Shown here in pieces: positions 42,929 through 50,931 of a DNA stretch of 63,148 nucleotides (positions within the stretch are counted from its first letter, which is position 1; every line of letters begins with the position of its first letter). The notes under the pieces were generated by a model. The model was not told the DNA's origin and did not search any database. It was given only the letters and a program-made list of their open reading frames with translations. Both the position numbers and the translations under genes were made by a program. This stretch comes from Deltaproteobacteria bacterium (GTDB taxonomy: Bacteria; Myxococcota_A; Polyangia; DRWM01; JAAZOP01), in assembly GCA_016218815.1 (NCBI GenBank), contig JACRCX010000052.1, positions 1 to 63,148 on the forward strand. The letters run 5' to 3'.

Positions 42929-43486
42929 ATGCGACACGGCGAGAGATCACGGTGGACGATGACGGCTGCAAGCGCGGCCCCGCTCGGTTGGCTGTCGATT
43001 CTCGCGCTGTTCGCTCCGCCGGCTGGGGCCGACGTCGTGAGCTGCGGGTTGAGCGGGACAGTGGAGACCACGAACGTCCGGTTGGTGCTGGACATGGACC
43101 CATCATCGAGTGGGGGGTACTTGCCCTGTCCCGATGAGTCGGTGTTGCAGCGAACAGACGATACCGGCGAGACAAGGGAGATTCCCGTACGGTGGATTAC
43201 GGATTGCTCGTTCGGCGGACATTGCTGCAGATACTACGTCGACGAGTGCACCCCCAGCGGCCACCTTGTCTACCGCCTCGCCTCGGCGTGCGGAAGCGGC
43301 GGGATGGTTCCCGAACGTCCCGCAGAGGTCGACCGTGGGGCCGAGAGTTGCCCGGCGCCGCCCGCCGACGCCGGCTGCGGCTGCACCGCCGGAGGCGCAC
43401 CTCGGAGGGCCCTGGAGCTTGCGCTGTTCTCCTCCATGCTCCTGGTCGGCCGGTGGGCTCTGCGTCGCGACCGCAACGCTTCCTGA
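42929..43486 (+). CDS. Secreted Cys-rich protein with MYXO-CTERM-like tail
   Basis: A 185-residue secreted protein. A signal peptide (hydrophobic part about residues 17-34) precedes a domain with about ten Cys. The C-terminus AGCGCTAGGAPRRALELALF, further hydrophobic residues and a basic end RRDRNAS have the layout of the MYXO-CTERM sorting signal: a Cys-Gly-Cys, a membrane helix and an Arg-rich tail. This signal is processed by myxosortase and is restricted to Myxococcota. The family of the main domain is not recognised. Confidence 0.75.
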   Translation: MRHGERSRWTMTAASAAPLGWLSILALFAPPAGADVVSCGLSGTVETTNVRLVLDMDPSSSGGYLPCPDESVLQRTDDTGETREIPVRWITDCSFGGHCCRYYVDECTPSGHLVYRLASACGSGGMVPERPAEVDRGAESCPAPPADAGCGCTAGGAPRRALELALFSSMLLVGRWALRRDRNAS

Positions 43487-43575
43487 GTCGGACGCCGCGC
43501 GCGCCGTCCGCTCGACGCGGCAGCCCATCGTTGCTCTGCCCGATGCGATCCGTCTCGCAGCCGCCGGCGAACAAG

Positions 43576-44064
43576 TCAGGTCGAGTTGGCGGGGGTGGTT
43601 GCCACCGCCTGTGCCGTCACCTCGTCCCCCACCTCGATCACCCCTCCACGCAACACACGGGCGTACCACCGGTGCTCGCCCGGATGCCGGTCCGGGGCGA
43701 CGCGCGAGAAGTCGCCGCCCGTGAAGGCCCCGGCGATGGCGCCGCACGGCGTCGTCGGCCGCGTCAGCTCCAGTTCCACCTTGGCGCCGATGCGCAGACG
43801 ATGCCCCGCGTGGAGGCTCGTCCAGTCGACCCCGCGCAGCAACAGGTTCTCGCCGAGATCGCCGGGCTGGATCGGGTGACCCTCACCCCGCAGTCGCTGG
43901 ATCAGCTCCTCGGCGAACAGGCAGACCGCACGCTCGGGTCCGCCGTGGACCTGCGGGTGCGCCACCGCGTCCCCCTCGATCCCCAGCGGCCCGACCACGG
44001 CCCGCGGCACCGGTTGTTTGGGAACTCCGCCCAGCGAAACCTGGATCCGTACCACGACCGCCAT
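43576..44064 (-). CDS. MOSC-domain protein
   Basis: A 162-residue stand-alone MOSC protein. GIEGDAVAHPQVHGGPERAV, GDLGENLLLRGVDW and the conserved Cys in PTTPCGAI are characteristic of the family related to the molybdenum cofactor sulfurase C-terminal domain (YiiM/YuaD type). It may bind or transfer sulfur or act in molybdoenzyme-based detoxification; the substrate is unknown. The ATG at 44064 follows GGAGGTGGAGGG; an in-frame upstream ATG would start inside that ribosome binding site region. It is divergent from the methyltransferase gene. Confidence 0.85.
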   Translation of the reverse strand: MAVVVRIQVSLGGVPKQPVPRAVVGPLGIEGDAVAHPQVHGGPERAVCLFAEELIQRLRGEGHPIQPGDLGENLLLRGVDWTSLHAGHRLRIGAKVELELTRPTTPCGAIAGAFTGGDFSRVAPDRHPGEHRWYARVLRGGVIEVGDEVTAQAVATTPANST

Positions 44065-44141
44065 CCCTCCACCTCCGGCAGCCATGGTGCCACGACGCGC
44101 GGCCCTTGTCGCCGGATCGGCCGAGGCACCCCTGCCTCACC

Positions 44142-44169
44142 TTGACCTACTCAGCACATTGAGTAAATC
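44142..44169 (+). promoter_or_regulatory. Promoter and inverted repeat upstream of the methyltransferase
   Basis: TTGACC at 44142-44147, a 16-bp spacer and TAAATC at 44164-44169, just before the ATG at 44178. The spacer carries the inverted repeat ACTCA-GCACAT-TGAGT (44149-44164), and a second one, CTCAC-GATG-GTGAG, overlaps the start codon. Both are candidate repressor sites in an AT-richer patch. Confidence 0.4.
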
Positions 44170-44177
44170 CACTCACG

Positions 44178-45218
44178 ATGGTGAGCAAACGAGATCCCGC
44201 GGCCCCTCCTTTCCCGGAACGGCCTTCGCCCGGGGGCGGCATCATCCGTCCCGCGCGCCGGCCGGAGGGTTGGGTCGCGCCGGGACCGGCGCCGCGCACG
44301 CCCGCCGATCGGCCGGAGGTCTGGCCGCGCGAGGGAGAAGACCTGTGCTACCTGGCCGGCGACTGGCGGATCCTGCAACGGGTTGACGGGCACCGCTGGT
44401 CGCTCGACGACCTCGTCACCGCCTGGTGGGCCGTGCGATGCCTGGGGGCTTCGGGCGGGCTTCAGCGCGCGGCCGGCGTCACGACGGAGCCGCGCCCTAA
44501 AGGGCGCGGTTCGGAACGGGGAGGGCCGCCGACCGTGGTCGACCTCGGCTGCGGCATCGGCACCGTGCTCCTGCTGCTCGCCTGGCGCCTCCCCTCCGCG
44601 CGAATCGACGGCGTCGAGGCCCAAGGCGTCAGCGTCGACTTGGCGCGACGCTCGATCCTCTTCAACGGGATCGAAGGGCGTTGCACCGTGCGCGAGGGCG
44701 ATTTCAGGGACCCCGCGTCGCGTGCCGGGCTTGGGCCCGCGGACCTGGTGACCGGGACGCCGCCGTACCTGCCGCGCGGGTCGGGCACGGAGTCCTCGCG
44801 GCCGCAGTTCGGGCCGTGCCACTTCGAGCATCGGGGCGGGGTCGAGGACTACCTCCGGGCCGCGTCGGAGCTGCTCGGTGACGGTGCGGTCTTCGTCGGG
44901 TGCGCGGCGGCGAGGCAGCGCACGCGGGTCGAGGCGGCCGCGATGGGCGGGGGGCTGGCGATGGAGAGCTGGCTGGAAGTCGTGCCGCGCGACGGCAAAG
45001 CGCCGCTGTTCGCCGTGTTCTCGCTTCGTCACGGGGGCGGGGCGCCGTCGCCCCCGGTGCCTCCGCCGCTGGTCGTGCGCGATCGGTCGGGGTGCTGGAC
45101 CCCGGAATTCGCGATACTTCGGGAGGAGATGGGCCTGCCGCCGGGGGATGGCGCGTCGAAAGACGCCGCGCTATGCTCCGGCCCCGTTCGCCGGCCGGTG
45201 GTCGACCCGCGCGCCTGA
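44178..45218 (+). CDS. TrmN6-like SAM-dependent methyltransferase
   Basis: A 346-residue class I methyltransferase. The SAM site is VVDLGCGIGTVLLLLAWRLP, followed by DGVEAQGVSVDLARRSILFN, and the catalytic NPPY-type motif appears as TGTPPYLPRGSGT. This resembles the TrmN6/YfiC group that methylates N6 of A37 in tRNA-Val. The N-terminal 45 residues are Pro/Arg-rich. In the middle (44487-44514) an in-frame palindromic element inserts EPRPKGRGS just before the SAM motif; the same peptide style occurs in the uracil-DNA glycosylase at 51711. Target specificity is inferred only. Confidence 0.82.
   Translation: MVSKRDPAAPPFPERPSPGGGIIRPARRPEGWVAPGPAPRTPADRPEVWPREGEDLCYLAGDWRILQRVDGHRWSLDDLVTAWWAVRCLGASGGLQRAAGVTTEPRPKGRGSERGGPPTVVDLGCGIGTVLLLLAWRLPSARIDGVEAQGVSVDLARRSILFNGIEGRCTVREGDFRDPASRAGLGPADLVTGTPPYLPRGSGTESSRPQFGPCHFEHRGGVEDYLRAASELLGDGAVFVGCAAARQRTRVEAAAMGGGLAMESWLEVVPRDGKAPLFAVFSLRHGGGAPSPPVPPPLVVRDRSGCWTPEFAILREEMGLPPGDGASKDAALCSGPVRRPVVDPRA
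44487..44514. repeat. Coding palindromic element, methyltransferase copy
   Basis: GAG + CCGCGCCCT-AA-AGGGCGCGG + TTCGG. The 9-bp arms are perfect. The element lies in frame in the methyltransferase gene. Other copies are at 49781, 51849, 51921 (inverted), 51960 and a variant at 53913. Confidence 0.75.
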
Positions 45219-45266
45219 ATAGCGGCTGCGGCGGGGTGGTCCAAGGCGCCGCGGAAAGGGAATTTC

Positions 45267-47258
45267 ATGGGAACCACCCGTCTCGTTCGTTGGTTGGGCA
45301 TCGCGGTCGTGGTGCTGGGCGGGACCGTCGCCGGGGCGCAGACGGGGGGAACCGAGGTCCTGCTGCAGCGACTCGAGCAGCTTGCGGGCGAGTACGCGCC
45401 GGGCGGCACCATGGCCGGCGTCGCTCGTACGGGCACTCTCGGCGAGGGCCAGGAGAAGCGCATCGGCCTGCACCTGGAGGCCGGCAAGTGCTACGTGTTC
45501 ATCGGCGTGGGCGATGGCGAGCTGGCCGACCTGGACATGGCGCTGGAGTCCGAGGGCACGCGGCTGGGCGAGGACACCCAGCCCGACAACTACCCCGTGG
45601 TGCGGGCCTGCTCCCCGATCGCCGTGCGCGTCGAGATCGTCCTCACCGCGACGCGCGGCACCGGCTCGTACGTCCTCGGCCAGTTCGACGTCCCGCCCGC
45701 CGGCGACGCCGTCGAGGCCGCCCAGGCGGCGCCGACCAGCGACGCCCTGGCCGCACGGCTCGACGCGCTGGCGGCCGAGAAGGCCCCGGGGGCCGCGATC
45801 GATGGCGAGCTGTTCCGCGCGCGGATGCTCGAGGACGAGGTTTCCGCAGTCTCGCGCCGCATGCGCGGCGGCACCTGCTACCTCTTCGTCGCGGTCGCCG
45901 GCGACGGCGCCCAGGACCTCGACATGGCCATCACCGTGGGACCCCAGAACGCGGGCCAGGACAACGGCACCGGCGTCGAGGCGGTGGTCGGCGAGTTCTG
46001 TCCGGCCCAGGACGCGACCGCGACCGTCCGGTTGACGATGACCCGCGGCTCGGGCGATGTGCGCTTCGCCGCCTACGCCCGCGCCGCGACCGGTGCGCTG
46101 ACGCAGATCGCGACGGTCGACACCGTGTTCCTGACGCGGCGGCTGGCCGAGCGGGCGGCGACGGGGGCGACGGGGATGAACCCCGCCCAGACCCCGCAGT
46201 TCGGGTCGCTGGCCGAGGGTTTGAGCGCGAACATCAGCTTCGAGATGCGTTCCGGGCAGTGCTACCGCGCCGTCGCCGTGTCCGAATCGAGCATCACGAA
46301 CCTGGATCTCGATTTCTACGTGGACGGCAGCCCGGTGGCCGAGGACAACGACGCCGCGGCTTCCGCGGTCGTCGGCACCTGCGCCGCGGCCGACGGCGTC
46401 GCGCGCGTCGACATCTGGGCCGTCACCGGTTCGGGCGGCTACGCCATCGGCATCTACAGCGGCGCGCAGCCCGCCTCGGCTGCGACCACCGCGGCGAGCA
46501 CCAATCCCCTGTTCACCATGCTGGACGCGGCCGCCGTCGCGCTGGCGCCCGGCGCCACCCGCGCCTCGGAGCCGTTCACCGGCGCGCTGACCGTGGCCGG
46601 GACGCAGCAGTACGACGTCTCGCTCCAGTCGGGCAAGTGCTACGCCTTCGTCGGCATCGCCGACTCCGGCAACCTGGACCTGGAGTTGACCTCCGGCGTC
46701 AGCGTCATCGGCCGCGACAACGATCTCGACACCACGCCCGGCGTGCTCTACTGCGCCACGAGCGCGATGACGGTGCGCGCCAAGCTGACGCTGCTCTCGG
46801 CGTCCGGCAACTTCGCCTTCGGCGTCTACAACGCTCCGTCCGTGCAGTCGAGCACCTCGACGCCGCGCGTCACCTCGACCGGCATCGCCGTCGGCGGCAC
46901 GGAGACCGATTACATCGCGAACCAGATCCGGCTGTCGCACGAGCAGGTCGCTTCGGCGCTGCTGCCCGTTTCGCAGGTCAACCGCGGGACGCTGCAGCAG
47001 GCGGAGGAGAGCGAGTTCCTGGTCAACCTGCCCGCGGGCCGCTGCTACACCATCGTCACCGCCGGCGTGCCCTCGGTGCGCGACCTCGACGTCACGCTGA
47101 CCAGCCCCTACGGCCAGGTGCTGGCCACGGACTCCACCGACGACGCGAGCCCGGTGCTGGTGACCAATCCCTGCCCGCAGTGGTCGGGCGACTACCGCAT
47201 CAAGATCCTGATGCAGTACGGCTACGGCGCCTTCGGCTTCCAGGTCTTTTCGCAGTAG
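45267..47258 (+). CDS. Secreted five-domain repeat protein with GxCY motifs
   Basis: A 663-residue secreted protein with a signal peptide ending GTVAGAQ. It consists of five tandem domains of about 110-130 residues, each with a core pattern L-x-x-G-x-C-Y-x-x-V/I-G/A-V followed by D-L-D/E and a later Cys (examples: LEAGKCYVFIGVGDGELADL, MRGGTCYLFVAVAGDG, MRSGQCYRAVAVSESS, LQSGKCYAFVGIADSG, LPAGRCYTIVTAGVPS). The two Cys per domain probably form a disulfide. The domain resembles a PPC-like beta sandwich but I do not recognise a named family. AAAGGGAATTTC precedes the ATG; it may be cotranscribed with the methyltransferase. Confidence 0.75.
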   Translation: MGTTRLVRWLGIAVVVLGGTVAGAQTGGTEVLLQRLEQLAGEYAPGGTMAGVARTGTLGEGQEKRIGLHLEAGKCYVFIGVGDGELADLDMALESEGTRLGEDTQPDNYPVVRACSPIAVRVEIVLTATRGTGSYVLGQFDVPPAGDAVEAAQAAPTSDALAARLDALAAEKAPGAAIDGELFRARMLEDEVSAVSRRMRGGTCYLFVAVAGDGAQDLDMAITVGPQNAGQDNGTGVEAVVGEFCPAQDATATVRLTMTRGSGDVRFAAYARAATGALTQIATVDTVFLTRRLAERAATGATGMNPAQTPQFGSLAEGLSANISFEMRSGQCYRAVAVSESSITNLDLDFYVDGSPVAEDNDAAASAVVGTCAAADGVARVDIWAVTGSGGYAIGIYSGAQPASAATTAASTNPLFTMLDAAAVALAPGATRASEPFTGALTVAGTQQYDVSLQSGKCYAFVGIADSGNLDLELTSGVSVIGRDNDLDTTPGVLYCATSAMTVRAKLTLLSASGNFAFGVYNAPSVQSSTSTPRVTSTGIAVGGTETDYIANQIRLSHEQVASALLPVSQVNRGTLQQAEESEFLVNLPAGRCYTIVTAGVPSVRDLDVTLTSPYGQVLATDSTDDASPVLVTNPCPQWSGDYRIKILMQYGYGAFGFQVFSQ

Positions 47259-47274
47259 GCGGGGCGGGGGGGGA

Positions 47275-47673
47275 TTACGGCGCGGCGCGCTTGCACCCCT
47301 CGGGCACCGGGTTGGCCTCATTGCCCATCATGCCCGTGCTGTCCAGGGTGTTCTTGCAGACGGTGTCCTGCCAGGCCGGGTCGACCAGGTTGTTCGCCTG
47401 CTCTTCGAAGTTCTGGTACGTCTTGACCTGCTCGCAGACCACCCCGATCGTCGCCTCCCAGGTCGTGCCCGGGACGGCGGCGCAGCACTTGACCAGCGAC
47501 TGGCAGTCCGCGTTCGCCTCCCATGCGGCTTTGAGCGCGGCGGCCTTCGCGGCATTCCCGCCTCCACCGCCGGCCGGCGGCGGCGCGGCGTTCCCGCCAC
47601 CTTCTCCCTCGCTCTTCTTCTTGCACGCCCCCATGGCCAACACGAGCATCGCGATCCAGACCAGCTTCCGCAT
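47275..47673 (-). CDS. Small Cys-containing lipoprotein
   Basis: A 132-residue lipoprotein (lipobox AMGAC) with a Lys/Gly/Pro-rich linker and a helical domain of about 85 residues containing six Cys (NADCQSLVKCCAAVPGT, VVCEQV, DTVCKNTL, EGCKRAAP). Small lipoproteins with such a Cys-rich helical domain are common in Myxococcota; the function is unknown. The ATG at 47673 follows GGAGGCTCGAG. Confidence 0.75.
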   Translation of the reverse strand: MRKLVWIAMLVLAMGACKKKSEGEGGGNAAPPPAGGGGGNAAKAAALKAAWEANADCQSLVKCCAAVPGTTWEATIGVVCEQVKTYQNFEEQANNLVDPAWQDTVCKNTLDSTGMMGNEANPVPEGCKRAAP

Positions 47674-47821
47674 CTCGAGCCTCCTTCCACTGCCGGCAGG
47701 GCCCATCCCCGCCTTCGCCTTCGACGAGTCGTTCCCCCCCCGTCCCATGGCGTGAAGGCGATCCTGCGGGATTCCGTCCGTGGAGCGCAAGCCCCGCGGG
47801 TTTTGGTCGCACGTCCGATGG

Positions 47822-49378
47822 CTACGGCATTTCCACCGACCCCAGGTCGCAGCTCGCCGTTCGCGGCTCGCCCCGCTGGTCGGTTTCCGGGCAGTCCGCG
47901 CCCGCGCCCAGCGCGGGGCTGCCCGCGGCGGGAGCCATGGTGCGTGTCGGGCCGCCGTTGTCGGAAAGCGGCCCGAGCTGCGGGTCCGCGAAGTCGAGCC
48001 CCGCGACGCAGGGCGTGTCGTCGCTCCCGTTGGGCCGCGTCGCGGGCCACTGCAGGTTGTGCGCGCCGCCGTCCATCGTCCGCATGCAGCTCTGTCCGTT
48101 GTACGGCCCGGCCGCCTCGTTGCCGGCGAAGATCGTGTTGTCGAGCGTCACCGTGCCGTCCTCGTTGTAGATCGCGGGCCCGTAGTCCGCCCGGTTGCCG
48201 GCGAAGGTGCAGTTGCGCAGCGTGAGGTCCTGCGCCGCCGAGAAGATCGCCGCCCCGACCTCCGGGACCTCGTTGTCCGCGAACGTGCAGTTCTCGATCG
48301 TCGCCGGGGAACCCGAGCCGATGAAGATCGCCCCGGCGTGCTGCGTCGCCGTGTTGCCGGCGAAGGTGGACTCGAGCAGCGTCAGCGGGGCGGCCTCGTG
48401 GTACACGGCCCCGCCGGTGCCCTCGAGCACCGCGTTGTCGGAAAACTCGCAGCGCCGGATCGTCGCTTCCTGCGGCGGGTAGAAGTACTCGAAGACGGCG
48501 CTGCCGTGCTGGTTGGAGCGGTTGCCGCGGAACGTCGAGCCGCACAGGACGAACGGCTCGGGCGGGCCGGTCTCGCTGTGCATGCCGTCGATGTACACCG
48601 CGCCGCCAAGCCCGCCCTGCTCCGCGCTGCCGCCGTGGCCGAAGGCCGTGTTCTGGACGAACACGCTGTCCACGATCACCAGATTGCTGCCGTTGTTGAC
48701 GATCGCGCCCCCGTTCGCCGCCCGGTTGCGCACGAACGTGCTCCCCGAGACCAGGAACGTGGTCAAGCCGCCGCCGAAGATCGCGCCGCCGATGTCCGAG
48801 TCCACGCCCGTGCACTCGTTGTCCTCGAACGTGACGCCGAGCACGCGCAGTGTCCCGAACCACGGCAGGTGGATCGCCGAGCCCGACTCGTCCGCGCGGC
48901 CGCGCACCAGCCGGATGTTCTGCACGGTCAGCTCGACGTAGTTGTCGCAGGAGAGGATGCGCACGGCGCCGCCGCCGTCGAGCGTGATCCGGTCGCCGCC
49001 GTCGAGCACGACCGGCGCGTCCAGGAACAGCTCCGCCGTCAGCGTGATCGTGCGTTCGGCCGGCCCGCAGTCGAAGGCCACGCTGCCGCCCCCGCCCGCG
49101 TTGAGCGCCGCGATCGCCGCGCGCAGCGCCGCTTCCGTGCAGCTCCCCGGCGTCCCGTCGCCGACGAGCTGATCCGGGTCCGTCACCGGCACGGGAGCCA
49201 CGGCCTCCGGACACTCCGTCCCCGTCGGCAGCGGGACGTCGGGCGGCGGCCCGTCGAACCCGGCGTCGCGCCCCGCATCCGGCGACGAGCCGCACGCGGC
49301 GGCCGCCAGGACCAGGAACAGGCCGGCCGGCAGGAGCCGCCGGCGCCCGCGTCCGCGATCTCCCCGTCTAGCCCGCAT
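47822..49378 (-). CDS. Right-handed beta-helix lipoprotein, choice-of-anchor Q type
   Basis: A 518-residue lipoprotein; a basic N-terminus, a hydrophobic stretch and lipobox AAAAC start at the ATG at 49378. The body is a parallel beta-helix with about ten rungs of the polymorphic-outer-membrane-protein style (GGAIVNNGSNLVIVDSVFVQ, GGAVYHEAAPLTLLESTFAG, NCTFADNEVPEVGAAIF). It closes with FADPQLGPLSDNGGPTRTMA and DQRGEPRTASCDLGSVE, the choice-of-anchor Q signature. Probably a surface adhesin or polysaccharide-binding protein. The start codon sits six bases from a -10 hexamer and has no ribosome binding site, implying a leaderless mRNA. Confidence 0.85.
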   Translation of the reverse strand: MRARRGDRGRGRRRLLPAGLFLVLAAAACGSSPDAGRDAGFDGPPPDVPLPTGTECPEAVAPVPVTDPDQLVGDGTPGSCTEAALRAAIAALNAGGGGSVAFDCGPAERTITLTAELFLDAPVVLDGGDRITLDGGGAVRILSCDNYVELTVQNIRLVRGRADESGSAIHLPWFGTLRVLGVTFEDNECTGVDSDIGGAIFGGGLTTFLVSGSTFVRNRAANGGAIVNNGSNLVIVDSVFVQNTAFGHGGSAEQGGLGGAVYIDGMHSETGPPEPFVLCGSTFRGNRSNQHGSAVFEYFYPPQEATIRRCEFSDNAVLEGTGGAVYHEAAPLTLLESTFAGNTATQHAGAIFIGSGSPATIENCTFADNEVPEVGAAIFSAAQDLTLRNCTFAGNRADYGPAIYNEDGTVTLDNTIFAGNEAAGPYNGQSCMRTMDGGAHNLQWPATRPNGSDDTPCVAGLDFADPQLGPLSDNGGPTRTMAPAAGSPALGAGADCPETDQRGEPRTASCDLGSVEMP

Positions 49379-49384
49379 GGGGGG

Positions 49385-49413
49385 AGTATGGGCGCTGCGT
49401 TGCGGAGGGGCAA
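49385..49413 (-). promoter_or_regulatory. Leaderless promoter of the beta-helix lipoprotein
   Basis: On the minus strand: TTGCCC (49413-49408), a 17-bp spacer and CATACT (49390-49385). Six C residues separate the -10 from the ATG at 49378, so transcription should begin at or next to the start codon. Confidence 0.5.
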
Positions 49414-49430
49414 GCTGCCCCATCCTCCGG

Positions 49431-49458
49431 TTGACGTCCGCGAAACCGGCACGACATT
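49431..49458 (+). promoter_or_regulatory. Candidate promoter of the Cys-rich 87-aa gene
   Basis: TTGACG at 49431-49436, a 16-bp spacer and GACATT at 49453-49458. The ATG at 49504 follows GGGAGAGGTGCCTC. Confidence 0.4.
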
Positions 49459-49503
49459 GGCTCCGCCGGCCGGATTGGGGGAAACGGTCGGGAGAGGTGC
49501 CTC

Positions 49504-49767
49504 ATGAGAACTTCCCAGCGCGCAAGCGCCACGAATCGAAGGACGTCGACGAAGAAGTCGCCGCGGAGCGCCGCGAAGAAGGTCGAGCGTGCCGGCCGCG
49601 CCGTCGCCAACACCTGCGAGGAGCAGTCATCCGTGCCCGCCGCCTCGGCCGACTGCGGCTGCGGCCCGTCGCTGATGCGGGTCTGGGCCAGCCGCTCGAT
49701 GTGCTGCGACGACCCGCGGGTCATCCCGCGCGCGACGTGGACCGGCGACTGCTGCTGCTCGTGCTGA
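49504..49767 (+). CDS. Small protein with basic N-terminus and Cys-rich C-terminus
   Basis: An 87-residue ORF with a strong ribosome binding site (GGAGAGGTG, five-base spacing) and, after the first dozen codons, almost entirely G or C at third positions, which marks it as truly coding although small. Residues 1-37 are Arg/Lys/Ser/Thr-rich. Residues 38-87 hold nine Cys: one isolated, then CGC, CC, and CCCSC as the very end (TWTGDCCCSC). There is no signal peptide. I do not recognise a family. It could be a metal-binding protein or a ribosomally made, modified peptide precursor; a radical SAM gene lies 3 kb downstream, but no direct link is visible. Confidence 0.6.
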   Translation: MRTSQRASATNRRTSTKKSPRSAAKKVERAGRAVANTCEEQSSVPAASADCGCGPSLMRVWASRSMCCDDPRVIPRATWTGDCCCSC

Positions 49768-49780
49768 GCGGCCAGTGGAC

Positions 49781-49808
49781 CAGCCGCGGGCTGAAGCCCG
49801 CGGTTCGG
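49781..49808. repeat. Palindromic element, intergenic copy
   Basis: CAG + CCGCGGGCT-GA-AGCCCGCGG + TTCGG. Compared with the methyltransferase copy the inner stem changes from GCCC to GGGC on one arm and is matched on the other, so pairing is preserved. It lies between the Cys-rich gene and the CoA-transferase gene. Confidence 0.7.
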
Positions 49809-49910
49809 ATGGATCAGGCGCGGTCCCTCGCGGAGGTACGCTCCCGGGTCGATCGTTGACTCCCGGCCCTCTTCGGGCGAGCATCCCTTTGCCCGGCGAG
49901 GAGGACTCCG

Positions 49911-50879
49911 ATGGAAGTGCTCGAATCCGGCAGCGGCGAGGTCCGGCTTTCCGACGTCGATGACGTGCGGGAGTGGATGCGGGAGAAGAAGACCCGCAAG
50001 CTGGTGGACAAGCTCACCGACGAGAAGACCGCGGTCGAGAGGTACGTCTTCGACGGCGCGTACATCTCGTACGACCTGTCGAGCATGGTCCGGGGGCCGA
50101 TGTCGCTGGAGCGCGAGATCGTCCGGCAGCGCAAGAAGGACCTGTGGATCGCGGCCAAGTTCACGCTGCTGGACACGACGCTGCTGCTGGGCGGCGGCTG
50201 CCTGGCGAAGATCGACGTCGGCTTCGCCGGCCTGGGCCGCACCCTCTTCGCCGCGATCGAGTCCGGCCGCGTCAAGACCATCGACTGGAGCAACGGCACG
50301 CTCGCCCTGCGCCACATGGCCGGCGCCATGGGCGTCCCGTACCTCCCCACCCGCGCGCTGCTCGGCACCGACACCTTCAAGCGCTCCGGCGCCAAGGTCG
50401 TCCGCGACCCGTTCACGAACAAGAAGCTCTGCCTCGTCCCGGCGGTGAACCCCGACGTCGCGATCATCCACGTCAACCAGGCCGACCGTTTCGGCAACGC
50501 CCGCATCTTCGGCCCGTCCGTCGCGCCGCTGGAGACGGCCATGGCCTCCAAGCGGGTCATCCTCTCCACGGAGGAGCTGCTCGACACGGAGGAGATCCGG
50601 CGCGAGCCGGGCCGCACGACCATCCCGTACTTCCTCGCCGATGCCGTCGTGCTCGCCCCCTTCGGCGCGCACCCCGGCACCTGCCCCGGCCTGTACACCT
50701 ACGACGCGGCGAACCTCGACGAGTTCTTCACCGCTCGCGACGACGCCGCCATGCACAAGTACCTCGAGAAGTACGTCTACGGCGTCAAGTCGCACGCCGA
50801 GTACCTGGATCTGGTGGGCGCGGACCGGCTGATGAAGCTGCGCGACGGCGAGAAGATCCGGCAGGGCTATTACCTCTGA
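49911..50879 (+). CDS. CoA-transferase alpha subunit (glutaconate CoA-transferase-like)
   Basis: A 322-residue subunit of a family I CoA-transferase. FTLLDTTLLLGGGCLAKIDV, HMAGAMGVPYLPTRALLGTD, CLVPAVNPDVAIIHVNQADR and GNARIFGPS resemble glutaconate CoA-transferase subunit A more than succinyl-CoA:3-ketoacid enzymes. With the next gene it would form an alpha2beta2 enzyme moving CoA between carboxylic acids; the acid is not known. It starts after GAGGAGGACTCCG. A candidate promoter TTGACT (49856-49861) with a weak GAGCAT at 49879 lies upstream. Confidence 0.87.
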   Translation: MEVLESGSGEVRLSDVDDVREWMREKKTRKLVDKLTDEKTAVERYVFDGAYISYDLSSMVRGPMSLEREIVRQRKKDLWIAAKFTLLDTTLLLGGGCLAKIDVGFAGLGRTLFAAIESGRVKTIDWSNGTLALRHMAGAMGVPYLPTRALLGTDTFKRSGAKVVRDPFTNKKLCLVPAVNPDVAIIHVNQADRFGNARIFGPSVAPLETAMASKRVILSTEELLDTEEIRREPGRTTIPYFLADAVVLAPFGAHPGTCPGLYTYDAANLDEFFTARDDAAMHKYLEKYVYGVKSHAEYLDLVGADRLMKLRDGEKIRQGYYL

Positions 50880-50880
50880 G

Positions 50881-50904
50881 CCGTGAGTCGTGAGTCGTGA
50901 GTGG
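50881..50904. repeat. GTGAGTC heptad repeat
   Basis: Three direct copies of GTGAGTC/GTGAGTG lie in the 52-bp gap between the two CoA-transferase subunit genes. Confidence 0.5.
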
Positions 50905-50931
50905 GATTGCGGACGTGGAAGGGATGCGCGG

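Noticed and set aside
49377..49859. An alternative plus-strand frame of 160 codons overlapping the Cys-rich small gene
   Set aside because: It is Arg/Leu-rich without GC3 bias, whereas the 49504-49767 frame has strong GC3 bias and a ribosome binding site; it also runs through the palindromic element.
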